From assembly GCA_951640165.1 (NCBI GenBank), contig OX621258.1:2255501-2319500 (forward strand): a stretch of DNA of 64,000 bases, written 5' to 3'. A model generated the notes under the pieces. It ran no database searches. It saw only the letters and a list, made by a program, of their open reading frames with translations, and was not told where the DNA came from. The translations under genes were made by a program, and so were the position numbers. Shown piece by piece: positions 53,267 to 63,845 of this stretch. The stretch's first letter is position 1, and every line of letters begins with the position of its first letter. This DNA is from Pseudoips prasinana (taxonomy: Eukaryota; Arthropoda; Insecta; Lepidoptera; Nolidae).

Positions 53267-54111
53267 ATTTTTATATACTGTGGACACGGGTCTCATCGCG
53301 ATAAAGATTTAGGTAAATCATTACAATGGTTACCCGACGTCGTGGATCAGTACTAAAGAAATACTCCATCAAGACTGTATATTGCCCGATCACCAAAGTC
53401 TCCAACCAGCTGCGTACACCGAAGGATGTTATTCCTCTTCAAACACCGGGTGTCTACAGGTTTGAGTGCAACTGCGGTATGTTTTATATCGGCCAAACTA
53501 AAAGATCTATTGCTGAAAGGGCCAAAGAACATATCGCAGCTGTCAGTAACCGACAGGTTAATAAATCAGCAATAGCTGAGCACGTAGTCGACACAGGATC
53601 TCAACACTGTATTACAAATTTACACAAGCCACAGGTCCTCTCCACCGATCGTCACTGTAATAGTGACAATCGGTGGAGAGGACCTGTGGCTTGTGTGCAA
53701 TCCAGAATAGTACGTGAAGCGGTTGAAATAAAGAAACATATCAATTTCAACCGGGAAGACGGATACCGCCTCTCACCATCTTGGAATCCTGTAATAACGA
53801 AGTGCCATCGTCGCGTAACCAACGTAGTGCGCCCGGGCGCTGATGTCATTAGTGTCGTGTGTACCGACAGTTTCGTAAAGGAAAATGAAAAATATCAAGA
53901 CCATGCGAGGGTAGATACCGAAACCCGAGCTTCACGGAGACGACGCTGCCGAGCCACACCAGTCGACCCGTGACCACGGCTGGTGCAATCCATGCCGAAA
54001 CGTTGGGTAACCAAGGTAATGATTTACCTAAATCTTTATCTCGATGTGACCCGTGTCCACAGTATATGAAAATGTGTACAAATGGCGAAAGTTTAAAAAC
54101 ATTAATGTACC
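53267..54111 (+). mobile_element. Penelope-like element, copy 2
   Basis: Same as 49714-50558, offset 3,553, including the 9-bp flanking duplicate and the inverted end. Confidence 0.85.
53326..53973 (+). pseudogene. Penelope GIY-YIG endonuclease domain, copy 2
   Basis: 215 codons identical in protein sequence to the 49773 copy, including the hairpin-derived insertion. It arose by the segmental duplication, not by a second transposition, because the flanking repeat A is duplicated too. Confidence 0.88.
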
Positions 54112-54593
54112 TATAGGTACGATGAAAATATTTTTTTGAGTTTCAGTTCTATGTATTCCCCCAAAATTATTGTTTTTTTTGTCTATCTTTGGGTAAAAAT
54201 CTTAATGCGGTTCACCGAATACATGTACTTGCCAAGTTTCATCTGATAAACGTACTGTACAGCTCTTATATTTTCGGAAAAAAGTGGCTGTATATATGAA
54301 CGGACAGACAGACACACATGACGAATCTATAAGGGTTCCGTTTTTTGAGATTTGGCTACGGAACCTTAAAAAAAGAACTAAATTTGGTTTTACTGTCGGC
54401 TGAGTGTATTAACGGCCAGTGTGAATTAAAATTCGTCTCTCCATCTCACGAATATTCGACCAGGTCACGTGTTCTGACGCGAGTTTAACATTTTTTACTC
54501 ATCCCAAAAATTGCATAACGCCACTAATTAAATATTCACTTCAAAAACGAAAATTCCAACTATAGTACAAGTTACAATAATTACTAATAGTAG

Positions 54594-55343
54594 AATAATG
54601 TCCTCTTAGCTGAATTTAGACCACGGTGGCCGGTCTCAGTAGAGATTAGCCATCTGCGCGGGACATATTATAGTGCTTAAGTGTGCGCGCAAACACAGGA
54701 GCAAACTTGGATCATCGGCGTCAGGTTGCAAACTTATCGGTTTTCTACAGGCTATTTCATAGAGAATGCGCTGAAGACCTCCATGAACTTATCCCTCCTT
54801 CCCCCTTTTTTCATCGGACTACAAGGCGTCGGGAGGCTCTCCACCGCTATGTCGTTGACATCCCATTATGTCGTACGAAGCGTTTTGCTTCCTCTTTCAT
54901 CCTACGCACGGCTAAGCTGTGGAACAGCCTGCCAAACGACGTGTTTCCAGACTCATATAACATGGGTTTATTCAAGGTTAGAGTGAACAGGCATCTTATG
55001 GGTACGCGCGGTCCATCTTCGACCACATCTTCACTTACCATCAGGTGAGATCGTGGTCAAGCGCAAACCCATTTTGCATAAAAAAAGAGCTCTTGCTATT
55101 CCATCACTCTCATGATCCGATGGGACGCCTAGCGACACGACCGGAAAGGGTTCAGGTACAAGACCGACGGCGTTACGTGCTCTCCGAGTCACGGGGGTGT
55201 AATACCGCCAACTTCCAGACTTCGGGCTGAGAAATTTCTTTTTACGGAAAAATCCCAAAATCACTTTTTGGCCCGACCCGGGATTTGAACTTAGGACCTC
55301 ATTATCTGCGGTTGAACACGCTACCGCTAGACCAACGAGGCTC
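54594..55343 (-). mobile_element. tRNA-derived SINE (S1) split by a LINE end, copy 2
   Basis: Duplicate of 51041-51790; the LINE insert lies at 54703-55086. Confidence 0.85.
54703..55086 (+). pseudogene. Jockey/CR1-like LINE C-terminal fragment, copy 2
   Basis: Duplicate of 51150-51533, same coding words (LWNSLPNDVFPDSYN). Confidence 0.85.
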
Positions 55344-55889
55344 CTTATTATATTATTAAATCATCAAACGCGAGTCTGAGCTGGGTTTAACTTCAGACTT
55401 AAGAGCTGAAAATCATAAACCTCTTTTTGGTCGCTGTTGTTTAAAATGTTTCGACTCCTGAGTACTCCTGAGATTTCATTGAACATAAGGAATGAAAGAT
55501 GACGCTATTTTCAATAGACGTGGCAATTTAGGTACTAAGTCTATTGTAGTCCAGAAACTATAGAGCGTTCATTAGGAACAGTTGCAAATTGGGAAGGTGC
55601 GGCACACCTTCACGGGTCAATCCAGCTTTTGCGCTGCGCTTCAATATTTCTGTTGTGAAAGACTAATTTGCCTTTACGATACGACTTCGACTTTCTTCGT
55701 GTATTTTATGTATACAAAAAAAACTAAGGTAAAAATAACCTTAGTTTGTAAATTGAAGTAATTGGCCTTTGGGCGCCGCTCATAGAGTGAAATAACGGTC
55801 TCACTGTCATGTTTAGTGTCACTCGGGTTTATCATGTGAAGAATCAAAATAACTTATAAAATATAATAAATATAATAGGGATATAATTT

Positions 55890-55955
55890 GACGGTCACCG
55901 TAGCCTAGTTGGTAGTGCTCCTGCCTACGAAGCTGGTGGTCCTGGGTTCGAAATA
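55890..55955 (+). mobile_element. tRNA-derived SINE (S3) head, copy 2
   Basis: Duplicate of 52337-52402. Confidence 0.75.
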
Positions 55956-56049
55956 ATAATAAATCTTTATTTCAGGCATAACCCATAATTCGTTAGTTTT
56001 GTGTTAGTAACTAGTTATGCTTACATGCTATATTAGTATTGTTAGTATA

Positions 56050-56335
56050 AAATTTACTAATTTATTCTCGTATATGGCACCCATAGACCACTCGAGTAGA
56101 AGGACTGACAGAACGCTTTAAATAAACTCACTTTGACGTCTGCCGTGCAACGTGCGAACCTAGGAGCGAGCATATTGCTCCTCACCGCCAACGCCCTGCG
56201 CTCACGCTCTATGCCGTTGTCATCCCGGAGGTCACTGGTGACAACGTGGCCCTGGTATTTAAAACTGTCAACAACATTTAGTGCTAGGCCATTGAGATAT
56301 ACCGGAGGAACATGGCGGAGTGGTTGTCTAGGTAC
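56050..56335 (-). pseudogene. LINE reverse-transcriptase C-terminal fragment
   Basis: Minus strand: LNVVDSFKYQGHVVTSDLRD, DNGIERERRALAVRSNMLAP and RFARCTADVKVSLFKAFCQS. F-K-Y-L-G-H-x-x-T-x-D-L and I-E-R-E-R-R-A-L-A are shared with the LINE at 59977-61285. It is continuous across the right edge of the large direct repeat (56177), which identifies that edge as the original junction. Confidence 0.75.
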
Positions 56336-56699
56336 CTAAAATGACTTTCAGATTTCTATTAGTTAAGTTTAAGGTACCTGTTAACTGTAAGTATGCCAAA
56401 TAATTGAAAAAAAAAAACAAAAAAAAACTTGTGTGTACTTATGTGCACGCGTTAGAAGTTATACTTCTTAATATACAACTTGAACATAGTTATCAATTTT
56501 CATACCACCTAGAACTAACTTCATGCTGTTATTTTTACGATGCGCGCGCATCGTAAAAATTCACTCTCATACCACCTAGAACTAACTTCATGCTGTTAAA
56601 TTTTTTGGTGTCGGTGTGCGCGCGCATCGTTAAAATTCACTCTCATCATTTTTCTCCATCGCGCCAAAAGAAGTATAACTTCAAAAAAAAAATCATCAT

Positions 56700-56870
56700 C
56701 ATCATATCAGCGAAAGATACCCACTGCTGGTCAAAGGCCTACCCCAAGGATCTCCAGAATTGCCAGTCTTACGCTATCCTCATCCAGCGGCATCCCGCGA
56801 CCATTGCAAAATGGTCGGTCCACCTTGTAGGGGGCCTGCCGGTTGGTGGTCGCCACTCCAGAACCTTTCA
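56700..56870 (-). pseudogene. RTE retrotransposon 3' remnant
   Basis: ATCATCATCATATCAGCGAA, CCACTGCTGGTCAAAGGCCT, GATCTCCAGAATTGCCAGTC and CACCTTGTAGGGGGCCTGCC match the complement of the RTE 3' end, decayed. Confidence 0.75.
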
Positions 56871-57177
56871 AACCAAAATACCAACCATAGAGGTAAAATT
56901 TGCAACATATAAGTAAGACGCAGTGGTTAAGGTACCTAGGTAGGGGACTTACTTCAAGGTCGACGGGTACGTGATTCGGGTGTTGTCTTCACAGGGCACC
57001 CAACGACGACCTAAATGGTGATTATAACCATTACGGTATTCGGCGAGGCATATATAAAATACTGGAAAAATTACATGGCGTTTGATATTTTTTGACATCA
57101 ATCAATGAAGTATTCAGCGATGTGTAGCGACACAAAGCATGATATGGCGGTTTTAGACGGCATTGCACGATTATAAA

Positions 57178-57460
57178 AAACCGGCCAAGTGCGAGTCGGA
57201 CTCGCGCACGAAGGGTTCCGTACCATTATCTATAAAAACGAGCAAAAAAATCATGTTTGTTGTATGGGAGCCCCATTAAGTATTGATTTTATTTAGTTTT
57301 TTAGTTTATTTTTTGTTATAGCGGCAACAGAAATACATCATCTGTGAAAATTTCAACCGTTTAACTATCACGTCCCACGTAATACAGCCTGGGGACAGAC
57401 GGACAGGCAGACAGCGAAGGTCCCGTTTTACCCTTTGGGTAGATACGGACCCTAAAAACA
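57178..57460 (+). repeat. Short repeat related to repeat A
   Basis: CCGGCCAAGTGCGAGTCGGA, GCGCACGAAGGGTTCCGTAC at the start; GGTCCCGTTTTACCCTTTGG and ACGGACCCTAAAAA at the end. It shares the first 50 bp with repeat A but has a different interior. A further fragment is at 59588-59650. Confidence 0.7.
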
Positions 57461-57530
57461 TCACGGTACAACGATTACAATTCATAGTGCGATGGTCGAC
57501 TTTAAAAAGAATATTTATTAAATCGCTCAT

Positions 57531-57700
57531 AGCCAAATGCTCCCACCCAACCGTAAGTGATTGGCAAGGTTAAGCAATTAGGCCCGCTGTCAGTCCATAG
57601 ATGGGTGACCGTAAAGTGACTTAATTTGTGAGTGTCTCCAGGCTTCGGAGGGCACCTAAAGCTGTCGGTTAGGCAACAGTCGTTAACATAATGAAAGATA
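57531..57700 (+). mobile_element. 5S rRNA-derived SINE, copy 2
   Basis: AGTGATTGGCAAGGTTAAGC, TAGGCCCGCTGTCAGTCCAT and AGATGGGTGACCG reproduce about 50 bases of the 5S rRNA internal promoter (TTAAGCAA, GGTCAGT, GGATGGGTGACCG) in correct order. The body CTTCGGAGGGCACCTAAAGC follows as at 47690. Confidence 0.65.
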
Positions 57701-57828
57701 GTAATAGGTAACTCACGTAATTAATTTTATGTTGGATTCGGCCAACTGTTTCAACTTCTTCAGGAAATCATCTTCACGTCCGTGACGTGATGTCGTGCGG
57801 GTCACAAGTTGAAACTAAGTAATGGAAT

Positions 57829-58034
57829 CAGGGGCTCTACCGGCTAAGTCGCCGAACATCGATTTCTTAAATGGCGTTCAAATAAATAAAGGTTAAAAAT
57901 GACTTAATCAATCGTTTCCGGAATCAATTGTCAACGTTCAAGCCGATTTAACGGTTGATTAAGTCATGTTTAACCTTTATTCATTTGAACGTCATTTAAG
58001 AAATCGAAGTTCGGCGACTTAGCCGGTACAGGCC
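57829..58034. mobile_element. MITE family D, copy 2
   Basis: GGGGCTCTACCGGCTAAGTC to GACTTAGCCGGTACAGGCCC, same palindromic arms as 31776-32017. Confidence 0.85.
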
Positions 58035-58065
58035 CAGGCGTTACTTTGCGGAAATCCATAACAAT

Positions 58066-58176
58066 CAAAATACAAAATCAATATATAGTGTTCATTCCGC
58101 TAATTTTCAGTTTAATGATTGCATAATTAAGCTGACAATTTGCGGAATTAACACTATATATTGATTATGTATTTTG
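58066..58176. repeat. Inverted repeat (possible small MITE)
   Basis: CAAAATACAAAATCAATATA and complement, arms about 35 bp (through TAGTGTTCATTCCGC). No clear target duplication. Confidence 0.7.
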
Positions 58177-58224
58177 AAGTTGAAAATGTTGGCTGAATCT
58201 AACATAAAATGACAAAATTAAAGT

Positions 58225-58665
58225 AAAAAATTATTTATTCTGCAAAAAATTTACATTTATGTGGAATCGTCATATCTTTTTTACCCTACCGTGCAGTGCA
58301 TGACGTGGCAGCTACTGAGAAACACTGCCAGATAACTCGGTAGGAATCCTTTTTTAAAATAAAATATACTTAGCATAAAATACAATCATGTGTGAGAACA
58401 ACTCGATCCCAAGCACTTTTATCACTTAAATAATCAGAAATTTTGTAATATGCCCTGCTACACAATTAGGCTTTAATAATTCTTTGAAAATTATTCGTAG
58501 ACAATTCTCTTATATAATTGGGAAGTTTGTTATAGAATCTTATACATTGCCCCATAAAAGAGTTACTTATTTTGTGGAGACGGGTAGTATGCAATATGAG
58601 ATTATTCTTATATCCAGTATTTACATTATGTGTATAGCTCCTTTTGCCGTTGAAATAAAACATAA
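58225..58665 (-). pseudogene. LINE C-terminal and 3' end
   Basis: Minus-strand TTRLHKISNSFMGQCIRFYN KLPNYIRELSTNNFQRIIKA, the L-x-K-x-x-x-S-F-x-G-x-x-I-R-F-Y-N-K-L-P motif of lepidopteran LINE ORF2 tails, followed by the 3' end shared with 39951 and 42945. Confidence 0.75.
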
Positions 58666-58675
58666 AATAATAAAA

Positions 58676-58972
58676 TCGTAGGAAAGTCAAAACTGTACGT
58701 CGAATATTTTTTAAGAAGGATACTTGGGGTGTGATCTAAAATGGATATCGAAGACAAAAATATATTTTTTAGAATTTTTGTCTGTTTGTCTGTATGTATG
58801 TCCGGGCTAAACTCAAAAAATTCTGCATGGATTTGCTTCAAATTTTGCATGAATATTACTAAGAGGACGGGTCAACATATAGGCTACATATTATCACGCT
58901 ATCACCTACGGGGGAGGAGCTGTGATAATTTATAAAGTTTACGCGGGTAAAACCGCGGGGCAGAGCTGGTAA
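58676..58972 (-). repeat. Dispersed repeat G, minus-strand copy
   Basis: CGTAGGAAAGTCAAAACTGT to GGTAAAACCGCGGGGCAGAG, the complement of the 20952 copy. Confidence 0.75.
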
Positions 58973-59044
58973 AACATAAAATTAATTACGTGGGTTACCC
59001 GTTACTATATTTCCTTATGTTAGCTCCTCACGTCAGTTTTAATA

Positions 59045-59120
59045 ATAATAACAGTCGTTAAGCCATGTCAGAGGGCTAATGGGTGGCTTAAATAACTGAC
59101 ATTAGGGTAACCGCTGTCCG
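59045..59120 (+). mobile_element. 5S-derived SINE, 3' fragment
   Basis: GTTAAGCCATGTCAGAGGGC, TAATGGGTGGCTTAAATAAC and ACATTAGGGTAACCGCTGTCC match 47733-47800. Confidence 0.6.
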
Positions 59121-59976
59121 AGTTTGATACTCTAGTTCGAATGACGTTACCTCGATGGTCATTACCTTGATGTCTCTAGCTCGACGAAACACTTTACCGT
59201 TGGCTCGTTACCTCGAAAGGTCAATACCTCGAAGAATCTCTTCCTAGACGGCTCTTTTTTTCGATGGTACATTTGATCAATGGGTTGTTACCTCGAAAAT
59301 TCATCTAAAGTACAGTAAATGTAGAGTGTTTGTCGTATACGATAAGTGAGTATTCAATCGTATCGCACGTATTAAACCTCTCAAAATATTGCTGATACAC
59401 TAAGGTAATTGATATTCTGTGAGCTATGAGGAGCCGCACCTTTCAACGGTATTAATAACTCATGTAATTTCGTTAATACATAGATGGGGTTATAGATTAG
59501 GTGTCTGCTATAAAGGATGTTAAATTAGTTTCAAAATCTGCGAGAAACGCTGTTTTTGTAGCAAAAAGGCTACTTCCGTAAAAACTATAACGGCCAAGTG
59601 AGAGTCAGACTTTTGCTCCGAGTATAACGTGTCTTCATTGGAGGTAATAGAAGCCGGACGGAATGCCTAGTGATTTTTGATAAAAATTCTAGTATGTAAT
59701 GCGATGATTCGACTTTCTATCTTTTTGCAATACCGAAAAGAATTTCTAGTTTACGGGGTAGTTTTGTAATTAATGGGAAAAAGTACACCCAGACTTATAA
59801 TAATAATAATAAAAGTTTATTTTATCAGGCACTAAGTCCCAATTTAAAAAAATCTATTACGTTGATTACATTAAAATATACAATTACAATAATATTCAAT
59901 ATAAATAAATGAAATGCTTATATTCTACTTATAACTATCTTAATTACCTAAGGTTCGGACTCGGGTGGACTTTAAT

Positions 59977-60571
59977 CTAGTACCTGTAAATGGGGCGGCA
60001 AATATCCTCACTGAAGATCCTTAACAGTTGATTAGCTGAGCTCCGTATTCTGTCCCAGAAGGAGGCAATGCTAGATCTAATGATTGCATAGAAATCAGGC
60101 ACCCCCGCCTCCGCGAACATGCCAGACGCACTGCAGTACCGTGGGAATCCCATAAGAATGCGGTAGCCATCATTATATTGCACTCTCATGGTACTCCAAA
60201 TGGCTTTTTTAAATTTCGTCCATAGCTGACATGTATAAAAACCTAAGCAGTAGGTATGTAGGAAACAAAATTTTCTGCACGCCTGTACTGCATCGGTTAA
60301 ATCTACGTGCAAGCATGTTACATTTGACAGAGAGCGCCCTTCTTTCCCGTTCTATATCGGAGTCATCTGCAAGATCGTCAGTGAGTATGTGACCTAGGTA
60401 CCTAAACTGCTTCACAACCCGCACTGATGTACCATTTACCTGCACTACCGGGATTCTTGTCGGACCTTTTCCAGCTCTAAAAACCAACATTTCAGTTTTT
60501 ACAGCATTATAATGCATACCATGGGAAATAGAATAGCGGTTACATATCTCAAATATCAGCTTATAGTCCAA
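59977..60571 (-). pseudogene. LINE reverse-transcriptase C-terminal half, frameshifted
   Basis: Minus-strand frames 60571-60209 (DYKLIFEICNRYSISHGMHY, NAVKTEMLVFRAGKG, VKQFRYLGHILTDDLADDSD, IERERRALSVKCNMLARRFN) and 60312-59977 (FKKAIWSTMRVQYNDGYRIL, MGFPRYCSASGMFAEAGVPD) are one protein split by a frameshift near 60240. F-R-Y-L-G-H-x-x-T-D-D-L places it after the catalytic YxDD box, which lies at 61109-61285 beyond an inserted foldback. Confidence 0.8.
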
Positions 60572-61108
60572 GAGCTGGCACGCATTTTTGGGTAGGTATT
60601 TGAGGCAAGCTGAAAACTTGTCCTATAGCTCTTCAGACACACCCCAACACGGAACTGCAGACCTGGTTGGCGGGTAGCGGTTCTAAACCAACCCCTAAAT
60701 TTTTGAATTTTTTTTATCCAAAAAATGTATTTGAGGCAAGCTGAAATTTTGATATGTTGTAGTTTAATGTTTATACAATACATAAATAACATTCTGTCAA
60801 AATTTCAAGTTGCCTCAAATACATTTTTCGATTTTTTTGCAAAATATTTTTGCACACGCCTGGCAGTGCTAAAGACCCGACAGAATCGCCTGTCTTTTTT
60901 TTTGTATTGTATAAACATTAAACTACAACATATCAAAATTTCATTACCTACATTATGTGGTTAAAAAAAAAAACAAAAATTAAGAGGTTGGTTTAGACCC
61001 GCTACCCGCCTGCCAGGTCTGCAGTTCCGTGTTGGGGTGTGTCTGAAGAGCTATAGGACAAGTTTTCAGCTTGCCTCAAATACCTACCCAAAAATGCGTG
61101 CCAGCTCT
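60571..61108. mobile_element. Foldback element inside the LINE
   Basis: 538 bp with about 140-190-bp inverted arms: AGAGCTGGCACGCATTTTTG at the left and its complement at 61089-61108, continuing through TTGTCCTATAGCTCTTCAGA and CGGAACTGCAGACCTGG. AGCT may be the target duplicate. An internal segment (TTGATATGTTGTAGTTTAAT) is itself repeated in inverted order. No coding capacity. Confidence 0.85.
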
Positions 61109-61285
61109 CCTACTATTACGTAAACCTCTAATAGAAGGCGATAACAGTACCATATCATCGGTGTAACTAATGTTATTGTAACATATACCCCCTATATGAC
61201 AACCGACCCTGATCCTTCTCAGTTCTTCTATCAATCCATGTATATAAATCTTAAATAGGCCCGGGGAAGTCAGTCCCCCCTGGGG
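61109..61285 (-). pseudogene. LINE reverse-transcriptase palm fragment
   Basis: Minus strand: CPQGGLTSPGLFKIYIHGLI, EELRRIRVGCHIGGICYNNI, SYTDDMVLLSPSIRGLRN. Q-G-G-x-x-S-P-x-L-F is motif B and Y-T-D-D the catalytic motif C (usually YADD). It continues into the 60571-59977 piece on the far side of the foldback. Confidence 0.82.
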
Positions 61286-61566
61286 ACATTATTATAGGTC
61301 ACACAAATGGTTGTCCTGAGCGGTAATCGAACTCGGGCCACGTGCAGTCATCAACAGCCAACATAGCTTTTATGCAGAATTTTTGGTCCTTGATATTTAG
61401 TTCTTTGACTCAGCAGTATAGATTTATTTATTTTTACATTTAGTTCCATATCAAATATCACATATCCCAGAATTATCAAGGCAGTACGAACAGGCCAAAA
61501 TGTTACATGTTTAATTTTAAACACGGCCTGCGTTAAACAATTATATCCCTGTATTGTCCCACTAAA

Positions 61567-61825
61567 AGACAAGGGCCTCGTATCATACTAGGAGAGAATA
61601 GGCCATAGTCCACCACGCTGGCCAAGTGCGGGTTGTTAGACTTCACATGCCGTCAAGAACATGCTGCAGAACTCCCAGAAATGCAGGTTTCCTCACGATG
61701 TTTTCCTTCACCGTTTTAAGTACTAGATAATTAATTTCTAACACGTTCATGAATGATGAATTCAATACCACTGAGTCCACAGTCCAACGGTCTACCCACT
61801 AAGCTATCTCGACTTATCTTACTAC
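61567..61825 (-). mobile_element. tRNA-derived lepidopteran SINE
   Basis: GCAGGTTTCCTCACGATGTT, TTCCTTCACCGTTTTAAGTA and the tRNA-like head at right (ACTGAGTCCACAGTCCAACG, CTACCCACTAAGCTATCTCG). The CTCACGATGTTTTCCTTCACCG block is common to a major lepidopteran SINE family from memory. Confidence 0.7.
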
Positions 61826-62389
61826 GTTACTCGGGGATTTTACAAAAATATAATTCAAGGACACACGTAGGCCCAGAACAACAATATCTGAGTCACCCAA
61901 ATAGTTATGCAACTAGGCAACCACGTTAACCATTCCGCCTCAAGAGCAGTCATGGAGGACAGTCCTGCTTACACCGCTCGAATACAGAAGACAAGAAGAC
62001 CCTCCTTACAATATTCTTGTCAGTAAGTAATTTATTTGCATAAACATGTGTATATACAAAAAAGTCAATTGCATGCAAGAAGTTACGTAGTTTTATACTG
62101 ATCGGACATGTATGCCATACAATGGCATGCAAAAATTTAAAAGTTCTTAAAGCTCACTTGTTTTTAGGAGTAAACTGGTCAATGCGTGAAAACTGCGATC
62201 GGGCGAAGCGAACGGAAGTTGAGAGGGAGATATAAGTTAGTGAAGATAGAAAGAGAGAGAGTTTCGTTTCGTATATTACTGGAGGGGCACGAGGGAGATG
62301 CAGACACACACTTTCTTTCTCTTTTTCTCTCATAGCCAGTTACGCCGCTCTCATAGCCATATCACTGAATTTGACATAGTTTTTTTCTT

Positions 62390-62890
62390 AAAGGCCGTAA
62401 ACGCACTTGCGGCTCCTCTGGTGTTGCGAGGGTCCATGGGCGGCGGTCAACATATATATATTTTTTTAATTCAGTTTTACGGCTCTGTCTTCTTCGGCCT
62501 TATGAGCCTTCCGTAAAATATATTTTTATTTCATTTATTTTCCTCATGTCAAGTAAAGTCCGTCACAGTCAAATCATAGGTAGTCCTTGTCGTACCCCAG
62601 TAAAGCAGTGGAGACTTTACTAGAGGCTTATATGGAGTTTTAGATTCAACACAGAAAATCGCAATTCACGGCAATATGGCACTTTCCTCTACTTGTGTAC
62701 GTTGTCCATGATGTTATGTCTAAAAATCCACCATATTTACACATAAAAACTTGAATTTACACGAGTTTTTGAAAATGAAACAATGCCCTGATGCGTCTTT
62801 TTCCGCGTTGGCGCCAAAAAAAAAACCGGCTGTGATCACTTACCATGAGGTGACCCACTTGACCGTTTGCCATCCTACTACATAAAAAAA
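62390..62890 (-). repeat. Dispersed lepidopteran repeat, interrupted
   Basis: AAGGCCGTAAACGCACTTGC and CATGGGCGGCGGT (62390-62446), then about 380 unrelated bases, then GTGATCACTTACCATGAGGT and GACCCACTTGACCGTTTGCC (62833-62870). In the 39735 copy these parts are continuous. Confidence 0.65.
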
Positions 62891-63475
62891 ATAGTATTGT
62901 TGGTGGGACCGTGACATCAAATAATTAATTATGACATACTTCATCAATAAGTAATGAGTAGCTTGGTTGCAAAATATTAAAATATTAGTGTTTAATAAAC
63001 CAAACATTTGCACACTTTAATAGAAAGGTAAAATGTAAATGGACCATTGTAATTTAAGATCATACCCTGTACACTACATTCTTGCAAATAAATGTATATG
63101 AATTTGAACGTTCAATTACGTTTCGTATATCTTAGTTTTACTTCTGTCTAGTGGTTTAAATCACACTCGTGTTTTTCTTAATCCCCGTTATTTCACGAAG
63201 TATTAAAGCAAATGCTTACGAGCAATCGATCGCCGCCGCAATTTAGTAATCTATGTAATAATACAGTGGCCAACAAGAGGTCAATGCCAAAATCGTTGTA
63301 AAAATGTGTGTTGAAGTCGCCATTGCGAGTTAACGAACATCCTTCAGTGCCAAGGTCTCTCTCTGCGACCGTGGGCATACTCTGAATACATTACTTATGT
63401 TAAACTTACCATTTATTGTTTTTATGTTTATATTCTAATTTTATAGCATTATTCGCAATGCAAAGCGTTTATCTA
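62891..63475. other. No gene recognised
   Basis: AT-rich sequence. TAGCATTATTCGCAATGCAA at 63444 resembles 42063 in the GMAP-210 3' flank, an unassigned short repeat. Confidence 0.45.
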
Positions 63476-63731
63476 ATCTCAAAAATGGGAAATCATAAAT
63501 TCAATCGTCCTGCGGGTCTCGAACCTGCACCATCTACAAAACCAGGGTAGGCGCTCTGCGTTAAGCTACGAACGATACACGCCGCAGATCAAATTTAGGC
63601 TTCCCTTGCTAACACCCTTGCGGAGGATGTAGGTATTATCTGTCGGTTTTGTTTTCTAGAAATGGATTGGTAGATGGTGCGGGTTCGAGACCCGCCGGAC
63701 GATTGAATTTATGATTTCCCATTTTTGAGAT
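63476..63731. mobile_element. Element with tRNA-like inverted ends
   Basis: 61-bp arms (63476-63536 and 63671-63731): ATCTCAAAAATGGGAAATCA and TCGAACCTGCACCATCTA face their near complement. Each arm holds a B-box-like GGTTCGAGACCCG core; the minus strand of the left half also has an A-box-like TAGCTTAACGCAGAGCG. A tRNA-derived SINE with an inverted partial duplicate is the simplest reading. Confidence 0.65.
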
Positions 63732-63759
63732 GTTTTTACGATGCTTATAATAATAATAA

Positions 63760-63845
63760 TTGTATGACAGGTCGCCAGCCTCCCCACACTTTGACATCTA
63801 CCTATCCAGAGTGTGGAGAGACTGGCGATCTGTCATACAGGTCTC
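63760..63845. repeat. Imperfect inverted repeat
   Basis: TATGACAGGTCGCCAGCCTC and CCACACTTTGA face AGTGTGGAGAGACTGGCGAT and CTGTCATA. No known element identified. Confidence 0.65.

Larger units (their letters stand above)
53084..56177. repeat. Large direct repeat, copy 2 (3,094 bp)
   Basis: Copy 2 of 49531-52624. Its right edge continues naturally into LINE sequence at 56178, and its left edge joins the inverted junction segment within repeat A homology. Confidence 0.95.

Noticed and set aside
57531..57615. Functional 5S rRNA gene
   Set aside because: Only the central promoter-like part resembles 5S; the ends do not pair and no T-run terminator follows.
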